From the NCBI RefSeq assembly GCF_051401765.1, contig NW_027480492.1:1612001-1676000 (forward strand): a stretch of 64,000 bases of DNA, given 5' to 3'. Positions 13,301 through 25,873 of the stretch are shown piece after piece. This DNA is from Calliopsis andreniformis (taxonomy: Eukaryota; Arthropoda; Insecta; Hymenoptera; Andrenidae). A model generated the notes under the pieces. That model ran no database searches, was not told where the DNA came from, and worked only from the letters and a program-made list of their open reading frames with translations. A program made the position numbers and the translations under genes. Position 1 is the stretch's first letter; each line of letters opens with the position of its first letter.

Positions 13301-15227
13301 TTGGGGATTGAAGAATGAGGATTGAGGATTGAGGATTGAGAATTGTGGATTGAGGATTGAGGATTGAAGATTGAGGATTTGGTATTGTGGATTGAAGAAT
13401 GAGGATTGAGGATTGAGGATGGAGGATTGAGGATTGAAGATTGAGTATTCAGGATTGGAGATTGACGATTGAGGATTGAGGATTGAGGATTGAGGATTGA
13501 GGATTGAGGATTGAGGATTGAGGATTGAAGATTGAGTATTTAGGATTGAAGATTGAGGATTGAGGATTGAGGATTGAGGATTGAGGATTGAAGATTGAGG
13601 ACTGGGGACTGAGTGTTGAGCGTTGAGTGATGAGAATTGATGTTTGTGGATTGAGATTTGAAGATTGAAGATTGGGGATTGAGTATTGAAAACTGCGAAT
13701 TGGGTATATTCTATTGAGGATTGAGGACTGACAATTGATTGTTGAGGTCTGAGGGCTGAAGATTGAGGATTCAGGATTGAGGATTCAGGATTGATGTTTG
13801 AGGACTGAGGATTGAGGATTGAGGATTGAGGATTGAGTATTGAGGATTGAAGATTGAGGATTGGGTATTGAGGATTGAACATTCAGGATTGAGGATTGAG
13901 GATAGGGGATTGAGGATTGAGGATTGAATATTGAATATTGATGATTGAAGATTGAGGATTGAGGATTGAGGGTTGTGGATTGCGGACGAGGACTGAGGGT
14001 TGAGTATTGATGTTTGAGGTCTGAGGATTCAGGATTGAGGATTTTGAATTGAGGATTGAGGATTGAGGATTGAAGATTGAGAATTGGGTATTGGGGATTG
14101 AAGATTGAGGATTGAGGATTGAAGATTGAGTATTGAGGATTGAAGATTGAGGATTGAGGATTGAGGATTGATGATTGAGGATTGAAGATTGAGGATTGGG
14201 GACTGAGTGTCGAGCTTTGAGAGATGAGAATTGATGTTTGTGGATCCAGATTTGAAGATTGAAGATTGGGGATTGAGTATCGAAAACTGTGAATTGGGTA
14301 TATTCTATTGAGGATTGAGGACTGACAATTGATTGTTGAGGTCTGAGGGCTGAAGATTGAGGATTCAGGATTGAGGATTCAGGATTGATGTTTGAGGACT
14401 GAGGATTGAGGATTGAGGATTGAGGATTGAGTATTGAGGATTGAAGATTGAGGATTGGGTATTGAGGATTGAACATTCAGGATTGAGGATTGAGGATAGG
14501 GGATTGAGGATTGAGGATTGAATATTGAATATTGATGATTGAAGATTGAGGATTGAGGATTGAGGGTTGTGGATTGCGGACGAGGACTGAAGGTTGAGTA
14601 TTGATGTTTGAGGTCTGAGGATTCAGGATTGAGGATTGAGAATTGAGGATTGAGGATTGAGGATTGAAGATTGAGGATTGGGTGTTGAGGATTGAAGAAT
14701 GAGGATAGAGGTTTGGGGATTGAAGATTGAGGTCTGAAGATTGAGTATTGAGGATTGAAGATTGAGGATTGAGGATTGAGGGTTGACGATTGAGGATTGA
14801 GGATTGAGGATTGAAGATTGAGTATTGAGGATTGAAGATTGAGGTCTGAGGATTGAGGACTGAGGATTGAGAATTGAGGATTGAGGATTGAGGATTGAAG
14901 ATTGAGGATTGAGGATTGAGGATCGAGAATCGAGGATTGAGGATTAAGGATTGAGGATTGAGGATTGAGGATTGAAGATTGAGGATTGGGTATTGAGGAT
15001 TGAACATTCAGGATTGAGGACTGAGGATAGAGGATTGAGGATTGAGGATTGAGGATTGAATATTGATGATTGAAGATTGAGGATTGAGGATTGAGGGTTG
15101 TGGATTGCGGACGAGGACTGAGGGTTGAGTATTAATGCTTGAGGTCTGAGGATTGAGGATTCAGTGTTGAGAATTGAGGATTGAGGATTGAGGATTGAAG
15201 ATTGAGAATTGGGTATTGGGGATTGAA

Positions 15228-18200
15228 GGCTGAGTATTGATGTTTGAAGTCTGAGGATTGAGGGTTGAGGATTGAGAATTGAGGATTGAGGATTGAGGAT
15301 TGAAGATTGAGGATTCGGTATTGAGGATTGAAGAATGAGGATTGAGGAGTGAGGACTGAGGATTGAGGATTGCAGATTGAGTATTGAGGATTGAGGATTG
15401 AGGATTGAAGATTCAGTATTGAGGATTGAAGATTGAGAATTGAGGACTGAGGATTGAACATTGAGGACTGAGTGTTGAGGGTTGAGTGATGAGAATGGAT
15501 GTTTGTGGGTAGAGATCTGAAGATTGCAGATGGGGTATTGAGTATTGAAGACTGTGAATTCAGGATATTCTATTGAGGATTGAGGATTGGCAACAGATTG
15601 TTGATGACTGAGGGCTGAAGGTTGAGGATTCAGGATTGAGGATTCAGAATTGAGGTTTGAGGACTGAGGACTAAGGATTGAAGATTGAGTATTGAGGATT
15701 GAAGATTGAAGATTGAGGATTGAGGATTGAGGACTGAGGAATGAGGATGAGGGCTGAGGGTTGAGGATTGTGGTTTGAGGACTGAGGACTGAGGATTGAG
15801 GATTGAGGATTGAAGATTGAGGGTTGGGTATTCAGGATTGAAGAATGAGGATTGAGGATTGATGATTGAGGATTCAGGATTGAGGACTGAGGATTGAGGA
15901 TTGAGGACTGAAGATTGAGTATTGAGGATTGAAGATTGAGGATTGAGGATTGAGGATTGAGGATAGAGGATTGAAGGTTGAGGATTGGGGATTGAGGATT
16001 GACGATTGAGGATTGAGTATTGAGGATTGAGGTTTGAGGATTGAGTATTGAGGATTGAGGATTGAAGATTGAGGATTGGGGACGGAGTGTTGAGTGTTGT
16101 GTGATGAGAATTGATGTTTGTGGATAGAGATTTGAAGATTGCAGATTGAGTAATGAGTATTGAAAACTGTGAATTGATGATGTTGTATTGAGGATTGAGG
16201 ATTGACAACTGATTGTTGAGGACTGAGGGCTGAAGATTGAGGATTCAGGATTGAGGATTGAGGATTGAAGATTGAGGACTGGGGACTGATGATTGAAGAT
16301 TGAGGATTGAGGATTGAGGATTGAGGATTGAGGATTTGGGATTGAAGATTCAGTATCGAGTATTGAAGATTGAGGATTGAGGATTGAGGATTGAGGACTG
16401 AGGATCGAAGATTGAGTATAGAGGATTGAAGATTGACGATTGAGGATTGAGAATTGAGGATTGAGTATTGAGGATTGAGGATTGAAGATTGAGCATTGAG
16501 GATTGAAGGTTGAGGATTGAGGATCGAGGATTGAGGATTGAGGATTGAATATTGAGGATTGGGGACTGAGCGTTGAGGATTGAGAGATGAGAATTGATGT
16601 TTGTGGATAGAGATTTGAAGATTGCAGATTGAGTATTGAGTATTGAAAACTGTGAATTGGTGATATTCTATTGAGGATTGAGGATTGACAACTGATTGTT
16701 GAGGACTGAGGGCTGAAGATTGAGGATTCAGGATTGAGGATTCAGGATTGATGTTCGAGGACTGAGGATTGAGGATTGAAGATTGAGTATTGAGGATTGA
16801 AGATTGAGGATTGAGGATTGAGGATTGAGGAATGAGGATTGAAGATTGAGTATTGAGGATTGAAGATTGAGGTTTGAGGACTGAGGATTGAGAATTGAGG
16901 ATTGAGGATTGAGGATCGAGGATTGAGGATTGAGGATTGAGGATTGAGAATTGAGGGATGAGGATGAGGGCTGAGGGTTGAGGATTGAGGTTTGAGGACT
17001 GAGGACTGAGGATTGAGGATTGAGGATTGAGGATTGGAGATTGAGGATTGGGTATTGAGGATTGAAGAATGAGGATTGAGGATTGAGGATTGAGGATTGA
17101 GGATTGAAGATTGAGTTTTGAGGATTGAAGATTGACGATTGAGGATTGAGAATTGAGGATTGAGACTTGAGGACTGAGGATTGAAGATAGAGCATTGAGG
17201 ATTGAAGGTTGAGGATTGAGGATTGAGGATTGTGGATTCGGGATTGAGGATTGAGGATTGAGGATTGAGGATCGAGGATTGAGGATTCAGGCTTGAGGAT
17301 TGAGGCTTGAGGATTGGAGATTGAGGATTGAGGATTGAGGATGTGGGCTGAGGGTTGAGGATTGTGGTTTGAGGACTGAGGACTGAGGATTGAGGATTGA
17401 GAGTTGAGGATTGAGGATTGAGGATTGAAGATTGAGGACTGGGTATTGAGGATTGAGGATTGAGTATTGAAGATTGAGGATTTGGGACTGAGGATTGAAG
17501 ATTGAGGATTGAGGATTCAGGATTGAGGATTGAGGACTGAGGATTGAGGATTGAAGATTGAGGATTGGGTATTGAGGATTGAAGAATGAGGATTGAGGAT
17601 TGAGGATTGAGGATTGAGGATTGAAGATTGGGTATTGATGATTGAAGATTCAGTATTGAGGATTGAAGATTGAGAATTGATGGTTGAGTATTGAACATTG
17701 AGGACTGAGTGTTGAGGGTTGAGTGATGAGAATTGATGTTTGTGGATAGAGATCTGAAGATTGCAGATTGAGTAGTGAGTATTGAAATCTGTGACTTGAT
17801 GATATTCTATTGAGGATTGAGGATTGACGTCTGATTGTTGAGGTCTGAGGTCTGAAGCTTGAGGATTCAGGATTGAGGATTCAGGATTGAGGATTCGGGA
17901 TAGAGGTTTGAGGACTGAGGAATGAGGGTTGAGGACTGAGGATTGAGGATTGACGCTTGAGGATTGAGGGTTGAGAATGGAGGATTGAAGAGAGAGGACT
18001 GAGTGTTGAGGGTTGAGTGTTGAGAATTGATGTTTGAGGATTGAGATTTGATTATTGAAAGTTGTGGATTGAGTATTGAACCATGAGAATTCAGGATATT
18101 CTGTTGAGTATTGAGAATTGAGTGTTGATGGTTGATTATTGAGGATTGAGGATTGATGATTGAGGATTGAGTATGGAAGATTGGGGATTGGTGATTGAAG

Positions 18201-19023
18201 ATTCAGTATTGAGGATTGAAGATTGAGAATTGATGATTGAGTATTGAACATTGAGGACTGAGTGTTGAGGGTTGAGTGATGAGAATTGATGTTTGTGGAT
18301 AGAGATCTGAAGATTGCAGATTGAATATTGAGTATTGAAAACTGTGAATTGATGATATTCTATTGAGGATTGAGTATTGACGTCTGATTGTTGAGGTCTG
18401 AAGTCTGAAGATTGAGGATTCAGGATTGAGGTTAGAGGACTGAGGATTGAGGATTGAGGATTCAGGCTTGAGGACTGAGGCTTGAGGATTGAAGATTGAG
18501 GATTGAGGATTGAGGATGAGGGCTGAGGGTTGAGGATTGAGGCCTGAGGACTGATGACTGAGGATTGAGGATTGAGAGTTGAGGATTGAGGATTGAAGAT
18601 TGGAGATTGAGGATTGGGTATTGAGGATTGAGGATTGAGTATTGAAGATTGAGGATTTGGGACTGAGGATTGAAGATTGAGGATTGAGGATTGAGGATTA
18701 AGGATTGAGGACTGAGGATTGAGGAATGAAGATCGAGGATTGGGTATTGAGGATTGAAGAATGAGGATTGAGGATTGAGGATTGAGGATTGAGGATTGAA
18801 GATGGAGTATTGAGGATTGAAGATTGTCGATTGAGGATTGAGGATTGAGGATTGAGGATTGAGGGTTGAGGATTGAAGATTGAGTATTGAGGATTGAAGA
18901 TGGAGGATTGAGGATTGAGGATCGAGGATTGAAGATTGAAGATTGAGTATTGAGGATTGACGATTAAGATTGAGGATTGAGGATTGAGGATTGAGGATTG
19001 AAGATTGAGGATTGCGGACTGAA
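15228..19023 (+). repeat. Region II unit, first copy (f g h i A' j; e absent)
   Basis: It starts at the junction with region I, partway through a block B. Blocks start at 15473 (f), 16088 (g), 16571 (h), 17710 (i), 18004 (A') and 18263 (j). The e block is absent because the region I sequence ends inside the e-f spacer. Confidence 0.82.
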
Positions 19024-22000
19024 TATTGAGGGTTGAGTGATGAGAATTGATGTTTGTGGATAGAGATCGGAAGATTGCAGATTGAGTATTGAGTATTGAA
19101 AACTGTGAATTGAAGTTATTCTATTGAGGATTGAGGATTGACAACTGATTGCTGAGGACTCAGGGCTGAAGATTGAGGATTCAGGATTGAGGATTCAGGA
19201 TTGAGGTTTGAGGACTGAGGATTGAGGATTGGGTATTGGGTTTGAGGATTGAAGATTGATGGTTGGGGATTGAGGATTGAGGATTGAGGATTGAAGATTG
19301 AATATTAATGATTGAAGATTGAGGACTGAGGATTGAGGGTTGTGGATTGAGGAAGAGGACTGAGGGCTGAGTATTGATGTTTGAAGTCTGAGGATTGAGG
19401 GTTGAGGATTGAGAATTGAGGATTGAGGATTGAGGATTGAAGATTGAGGATTCGGTATTGAGGATTGAAGAATGAGGATTGAGGAGTGAGGACTGAGGAT
19501 TGAGGATTGCAGATTGAGTATTGAGGATTGAGGATTGAGGATTGAAGATTCAGTATTGAGGATTGAAGATTGAGAATTGAGGACTGAGGATTGAGGATTG
19601 AGGACTGAAGATTGAGTATTGAGGATTGAAGATTGAGGATTGAGGATTGAGGATTGAGGATAGAGGATTGAAGGTTGAGGATTGGGGATTGAGGATTGAC
19701 GATTGAGGATTGAGTATTGAGGATTGAGGTTTGAGGATTGAGTATTGAGGATTGAGGATTGAAGATTGAGGATTGGGGACGGAGTGTTGAGTGTTGTGTG
19801 ATGAGAATTGATGTTTGTGGATAGAGATTTGAAGATTGCAGATTGAGTAATGAGTATTGAAAACTGTGAATTGATGATGTTGTATTGAGGATTGAGGATT
19901 GACAACTGATTGTTGAGGACTGAGGGCTGAAGATTGAGGATTCAGGATTGAGGATTGAGGATTGAAGATTGAGGACTGGGGACTGATGATTGAAGATTGA
20001 GGATTGAGGATTGAGGATTGAGGATTGAGGATTTGGGATTGAAGATTCAGTATCGAGGATTGAAGATTGAGGATTGAGGATTGAGGATTGAGGACTGAGG
20101 ATCGAAGATTGAGTATAGAGGATTGAAGATTGACGATTGAGGATTGAGAATTGAGGATTGAGTATTGAGGATTGAGGATTGAAGATTGAGCATTGAGGAT
20201 TGAAGGTTGAGGATTGAGGATCGAGGATTGAGGATTGAGGATTGAATATTGAGGATTGGGGACTGAGCGTTGAGGATTGAGAGATGAGAATTGATGTTTG
20301 TGGATAGAGATTTGAAGATTGCAGATTGAGTATTGAGTATTGAAAACTGTGAATTGGTGATATTCTATTGAGGATTGAGGATTGACAACTGATTGTTGAG
20401 GACTGAGGGCTGAAGATTGAGGATTCAGGATTGAGGATTCAGGATTGATGTTCGAGGACTGAGGATTGAGGATTGAAGATTGAGTATTGAGGATTGAAGA
20501 TTGAGGATTGAGGATTGAGGATTGAGGAATGAGGATTGAAGATTGAGTATTGAGGATTGAAGATTGAGGTTTGAGGACTGAGGATTGAGAATTGAGGATT
20601 GAGGATTGAGGATCGAGGATTGAGGATTGAGGATTGAGGATTGAGAATTGAGGGATGAGGATGAGGGCTGAGGGTTGAGGATTGAGGTTTGAGGACTGAG
20701 GACTGAGGATTGAGGATTGAGGATTGAGGATTGAAGATTGAGGATTGGGTATTGAGGATTGAAGAATGAGGATTGAGGATTGAGGATTGAGGATTGAGGA
20801 TTGAAGATTGAGTTTTGAGGATTGAAGATTGACGATTGAGGATTGAGAATTGAGGATTGAGACTTGAGGACTGAGGATTGAAGATAGAGCATTGAGGATT
20901 GAAGGTTGAGGATTGAGGATTGAGGATTGTGGATTCGGGATTGAGGATTGAGGATTGAGGATTGAGGATCGAGGATTGCGGATTCAGGCTTGAGGATTGG
21001 AGATTGAGGATTGAGGATTGAGGATGTGGGCTGCGGGTTGAGGATTGTGGTTTGAGGACTGAGGACTGAGGATTGAGGATTGAGAGTTGAGGATTGAGGA
21101 TTGAGGATTGAAGATTGAGGACTGGGTATTGAGGATTGAGGATTGAGTATTGAAGATTGAGGATTTGGGACTGAGGATTGAAGATTGAGGATTGAGGATT
21201 CAGGATTGAGGATTGAGGACTGAGGATTGAGGATTGAAGATTGAGGATTGGGTATTGAGGATTGAAGAATGAGGATTGAGGATTGAGGATTGAGGATTGA
21301 GGATTGAAGATTGAGAATTGATGGTTGAGTATTGAACATTGAGGACTGAGTGTTGAGGGTTGAGTGATGAGAATTGATGTTTGTGGATAGAGATCTGAAG
21401 ATTGCAGATTGAGTATTGAGTATTGAAATCTGTGACTTGATGATATTCTATTGAGGATTGAGGATTGACGTCTGATTGTTGAGGTCTGAGGTCTGAAGCT
21501 TGAGGATTCAGGATTGAGGATTCAGGATTGAGGATTCAGGATTGAGGATTCGGGATAGAGGTTTGAGGACTGAGGAATGAGGGTTGAGGACTGAGGATTG
21601 AGGATTGACGCTTGAGGATTGAGGGTTGAGAATGGAGGATTGAAGAGAGAGGACTGAGTGTTGAGGGTTGAGTGTTGAGAATTGATGTTTGAGGATTGAA
21701 ATTTGATTATTGAAAGTTGTGGATTGAGTATTGAACCATGAGAATTCAGGATATTCTGTTGAGTATTGAGAATTGAGTGTTGATGGTTGATTATTGAGGA
21801 TTGAGGATTGATGATTGAGGACTGAGTATGGAAGATTGGGGATTGGTGATTGAAGATTCAGTATTGAGGATTGAAGATTGAGAATTGATGATTGAGTATT
21901 GAACATTGAGGACTGAGTGTTGAGGGTTGAGTGATGAGAATTGATGTTTGTGGATAGAGATCTGAAGATTGCAGATTGAATATTGAGTATTGAAAACTGT

Positions 22001-22678
22001 GAATTGATGATATTCTATTGAGGATTGAGTATTGACGTCTGATTGTTGAGGTCTGAAGTCTGAAGATTGAGGATTCAGGATTGAGGTTAGAGGACTGAGG
22101 ATTGAGGATTGAGGATTCAGGCTTGAGGACTGAGGCTTGAGGATTGAAGACTGAGGATTGAGGATTGAGGATGAGGGCTGAGGGTTGAGGATTGAGGCTT
22201 GAGGACTGATGACTGAGGATTGAGGATTGAGAGTTGTGGATTGAGGATTGAAGATTGGAGATTGAGGATTGGGTATTGAGGATTGAGGATTGAGTATTGA
22301 AGATTGATGATTTGGGACTGAGGATTGAAGATTGAGGATTGACGATTGAGGATTAAGGATTGAGGACTGAGGATTGAGGATTGAAGATCGAGGATTGGGT
22401 ATTGAGGATTGAAGAATGAGGATTGAGGATTGAGGATTGAGGATTGAGGATTGAAGATGGAGTATTGAGGATTGAAGATTGTCGATTGAGGATTGAGGGT
22501 TGAGGATTGAGGACTGAGGGTTGAGGATTGAAGATTGAGTATTGAGGATTGAAGATGGAGGATTGAGGATTGAGGATCGAGGATTGAAGATTGAAGATTG
22601 AGTATTGAGGATTGACGATTAAGATTGAGGATTGAGGATTGAGGATTGAGGATTGAAGATTGAGGATTGCGGACTGAA
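19024..22678 (+). repeat. Region II unit, second copy (f block missing)
   Basis: Blocks start at 19024 (e), 19785 (g), 20268 (h), 21351 (i), 21659 (A') and 21918 (j). The e-to-g spacer runs from block B directly into the sequence that normally follows block f. This copy also lacks 42 bp (six heptamers) between h and i near 21310 compared with the copy at 25230. Confidence 0.82.
21505..21546 (+). repeat. 14-bp minisatellite module between blocks i and A'
   Basis: The pair gattcag + gattgag is repeated in tandem and followed by gattcgg. It occurs three times here and after the i blocks at 25307, 31219 and 33882, twice after 17710, 47391 and 58287, and once after 28920 and 37670. The distance between i and A' starts is accordingly 308, 294 or 280 bp. 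Confidence 0.85.
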
Positions 22679-22839
22679 TATTGAGGGTTGAGTGATGAGA
22701 ATTGATGTTTGTGGATAGAGATCGGAAGATTGCAGATTGAGTATTGAGTATTGAAAACTGTGAATTGAAGATATTCTATTGAGGATTGAGGATTGACAAC
22801 TGATTGTTGAGGACTCAGGGCTGAAGATTGAGGATTCAG
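22679..22839 (+). repeat. Block A type e
   Basis: The first heptamer is tattgag, usually after gcggactga, with atcggaa at heptamer 7 and gactcag at heptamer 20. Copies start at 19024, 22679, 26635, 35210, 38969, 41134, 48705, 52023, 59601 and 62919, and a partial one occupies 1-105. Two spacer lengths follow it: 447 bp to block f in three copies and 586 bp in the copy at 38969. Confidence 0.87.
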
Positions 22840-22854
22840 GACTGAGGATTGAGG

Positions 22855-22907
22855 GTTGTGGATTGAGGAAGAGGACTGAGGGCTGAGTATTGATGTTTGA
22901 AGTCTGA
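22855..22907 (+). repeat. Block B, second recurring landmark with a 6-bp slip
   Basis: A short diverged run starts with ggttgtg and contains a hexamer, gaagag here or gacgag elsewhere, followed by tattgat and gtctgag heptamers. The hexamer shifts heptamer register by one. Three flavours exist: gcggacgag in region I, gaggaagag in region II, and gaggacgag in region III. Region I examples begin at 672 and 1927; 120 is a region-II-type copy at the left edge. Confidence 0.75.
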
Positions 22908-23125
22908 GGATTGAGGGTTGAGGATTGAGAATTGAGGATTGAGGATTGAGGATTGAAGATTGAGGATTCGGTATTGAGGATTGAAGAATGAGGATTGAGG
23001 AGTGAGGACTGAGGATTGAGGATTGCAGATTGAGTATTGAGGATTGAGGATTGAGGATTGAAGATTCAGTATTGAGGATTGAAGATTGAGAATTGAGGAC
23101 TGAGGATTGAACATTGAGGACTGAG

Positions 23126-23286
23126 TGTTGAGGGTTGAGTGATGAGAATGGATGTTTGTGGGTAGAGATCTGAAGATTGCAGATGGGGTATTGAGTATTG
23201 AAGACTGTGAATTCAGGATATTCTATTGAGGATTGAGGATTGGCAACAGATTGTTGATGACTGAGGGCTGAAGGTTGAGGATTCAG
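23126..23286 (+). repeat. Block A type f
   Basis: It has gaatggatg near the start, ggtattgag in the middle, aagactgtga, and ggcaacaga at heptamers 17-18. Copies start at 15473, 23126, 27082, 35657, 39555, 45126 and 56022. The copies at 45126 and 56022 have gtgaattgag where the region II copies have gtgaattcag. Confidence 0.86.
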
Positions 23287-23698
23287 GATTGAGGATTCAG
23301 AATTGAGGTTTGAGGACTGAGGACTAAGGATTGAAGATTGAGTATTGAGGATTGAAGATTGAAGATTGAGGATTGAGGATTGAGGACTGAGGAATGAGGA
23401 TGAGGGCTGAGGGTTGAGGATTGTGGTTTGAGGACTGAGGACTGAGGATTGAGGATTGAGGATTGAAGATTGAGGGTTGGGTATTCAGGATTGAAGAATG
23501 AGGATTGAGGATTGATGATTGAGGATTCAGGATTGAGGACTGAGGATTGAGGATTGAGGACTGAAGATTGAGTATTGAGGATTGAAGATTGAGGATTGAG
23601 GATTGAGGATTGACGATTGAGGATTGAGTATTGAGGATTGAGGTTTGAGGATTGAGTATTGAGGATTGAGGATTGAAGATTGAGGATTGGGGACGGAG

Positions 23699-23859
23699 TG
23701 TTGAGTGTTGTGTGATGAGAATTGATGTTTGTGGATAGAGATTTGAAGATTGCAGATTGAGTAATGAGTATTGAAAACTGTGAATTGATGATGTTGTATT
23801 GAGGATTGAGGATTGACAACTGATTGTTGAGGACTGAGGGCTGAAGATTGAGGATTCAG
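23699..23859 (+). repeat. Block A type g
   Basis: It is preceded by ggggacggag. Heptamer 2 is tgttgtg, and atgatgttgtat replaces the usual atgatattctat. Copies start at 16088, 19785, 23699, 27655, 36230, 40177, 45748 and 56644. Confidence 0.86.
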
Positions 23860-24181
23860 GATTGAGGATTGAGGATTGAAGATTGAGGACTGGGGACTGA
23901 TGATTGAAGATTGAGGATTGAGGATTGAGGATTGAGGATTGAGGATTTGGGATTGAAGATTCAGTATCGAGGATTGAAGATTGAGGATTGAGGATTGAGG
24001 ATTGAGGACTGAGGATCGAAGATTGAGTATAGAGGATTGAAGATTGACGATTGAGGATTGAGAATTGAGGATTGAGTATTGAGGATTGAGGATTGAAGAT
24101 TGAGCATTGAGGATTGAAGGTTGAGGATTGAGGATCGAGGATTGAGGATTGAGGATTGAATATTGAGGATTGGGGACTGAG

Positions 24182-24342
24182 CGTTGAGGATTGAGAGATG
24201 AGAATTGATGTTTGTGGATAGAGATTTGAAGATTGCAGATTGAGTATTGAGTATTGAAAACTGTGAATTGGTGATATTCTATTGAGGATTGAGGATTGAC
24301 AACTGATTGTTGAGGACTGAGGGCTGAAGATTGAGGATTCAG
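24182..24342 (+). repeat. Block A type h
   Basis: It begins with cgttgag after ggggactgag, and has aattggtga (or ggtgt) at heptamers 13-14. Copies start at 16571, 20268, 24182, 30094, 32757, 36713, 46231 and 57127. It is missing from the copy where it would be expected near 28138. Confidence 0.86.
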
Positions 24343-25306
24343 GATTGAGGATTCAGGATTGATGTTCGAGGACTGAGGATTGAGGATTGAAGATTGAGTA
24401 TTGAGGATTGAAGATTGAGGATTGAGGATTGAGGATTGAGGAATGAGGATTGAAGATTGAGTATTGAGGATTGAAGATTGAGGTTTGAGGACTGAGGATT
24501 GAGAATTGAGGATTGAGGATTGAGGATCGAGGATTGAGGATTGAGGATTGAGGATTGAGAATTGAGGGATGAGGATGAGGGCTGAGGGTTGAGGATTGAG
24601 GTTTGAGGACTGAGGACTGAGGATTGAGGATTGAGGATTGAGGATTGAAGATTGAGGATTGGGTATTGAGGATTGAAGAATGAGGATTGAGGATTGAGGA
24701 TTGAGGATTGAGGATTGAAGATTGAGTTTTGAGGATTGAAGATTGACGATTGAGGATTGAGAATTGAGGATTGAGACTTGAGGACTGAGGATTGAAGATA
24801 GAGCATTGAGGATTGAAGGTTGAGGATTGAGGATTGAGGATTGTGGATTCGGGATTGAGGATTGAGGATTGAGGATTGAGGATCGAGGATTGCGGATTCA
24901 GGCTTGAGGATTGGAGATTGAGGATTGAGGATTGAGGATGTGGGCTGCGGGTTGAGGATTGTGGTTTGAGGACTGAGGACTGAGGATTGAGGATTGAGAG
25001 TTGAGGATTGAGGATTGAGGATTGAAGATTGAGGACTGGGTATTGAGGATTGAGGATTGAGTATTGAAGATTGAGGATTTGGGACTGAGGATTGAAGATT
25101 GAGGATTGAGGATTCAGGATTGAGGATTGAGGACTGAGGATTGAGGATTGAAGATTGAGGATTGGGTATTGAGGATTGAAGAATGAGGATTGAGGATTGA
25201 GGATTGAGGATTGAGGATTGAAGATTGGGTATTGATGATTGAAGATTCAGTATTGAGGATTGAAGATTGAGAATTGATGGTTGAGTATTGAACATTGAGG
25301 ACTGAG

Positions 25307-25467
25307 TGTTGAGGGTTGAGTGATGAGAATTGATGTTTGTGGATAGAGATCTGAAGATTGCAGATTGAGTATTGAGTATTGAAATCTGTGACTTGATGAT
25401 ATTCTATTGAGGATTGAGGATTGACGTCTGATTGTTGAGGTCTGAGGTCTGAAGCTTGAGGATTCAG
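25307..25467 (+). repeat. Block A type i
   Basis: It has atctgtgactt at heptamers 12-13 and gacgtctgatt at 17-18. Copies start at 17710, 21351, 25307, 28920, 31219, 33882, 37670, 47391 and 58287. It is followed by a 14-bp tandem module (gattcag gattgag) present one, two or three times, then by block A'. Confidence 0.87.
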
Positions 25468-25614
25468 GATTGAGGATTCAGGATTGAGGATTCAGGATTG
25501 AGGATTCGGGATAGAGGTTTGAGGACTGAGGAATGAGGGTTGAGGACTGAGGATTGAGGATTGACGCTTGAGGATTGAGGGTTGAGAATGGAGGATTGAA
25601 GAGAGAGGACTGAG

Positions 25615-25775
25615 TGTTGAGGGTTGAGTGTTGAGAATTGATGTTTGAGGATTGAAATTTGATTATTGAAAGTTGTGGATTGAGTATTGAACCATGAGAA
25701 TTCAGGATATTCTGTTGAGTATTGAGAATTGAGTGTTGATGGTTGATTATTGAGGATTGAGGATTGATGATTGAG
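25615..25775 (+). repeat. Block A' (diverged paralogue of block A, with GAATTC)
   Basis: It aligns to block A over all 23 heptamers and shares gtttg at heptamer 5 and gatattc at heptamer 14. It differs at many positions: ccatgag, aattcag, tgttgag and ggttgat at heptamers 12, 13, 15 and 19. It is preceded by gaagagagaggactgag. An EcoRI site lies 83 bp into the block. Copies start at 18004, 21659, 25615, 29200, 31527, 34190, 37950, 47685 and 58581. It always follows type i, and type j begins 259 bp after it. Confidence 0.87.
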
Positions 25776-25873
25776 GACTGAGTATGGAAGATTGGGGATT
25801 GGTGATTGAAGATTCAGTATTGAGGATTGAAGATTGAGAATTGATGATTGAGTATTGAACATTGAGGACTGAG

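Larger units (their letters stand above)
292..15227 (+). repeat. Region I satellite domain (block types p, q, r, s, t)
   Basis: This domain holds 20 full block A copies, starting at 357, 1413, 2087, 2346, 2654, 3318, 4682, 5136, 5458, 6122, 7247, 8611, 9065, 9387, 10051, 11001, 12258, 12580, 13614 and 14208. Their types run t-t-r-q-s-p-q-r-s-p-p-q-r-s-p-t-r-s-p'-p. The domain differs from the rest by its gcggacgag variant of block B, by BamHI sites in type-p blocks, and by the absence of the A' block. Spacers are plain heptamers. At 15228 the sequence switches inside a spacer to region-II type. Confidence 0.85.

Noticed and set aside
292..15227. Region I as a transposon or other mobile element, given the flanking direct duplication of about 145 bp
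   Set aside because: It is made of the same heptamer satellite, has no coding capacity or terminal inverted repeats, and the duplicated flank is far longer than a normal target-site duplication. Exchange between satellite units explains it better.
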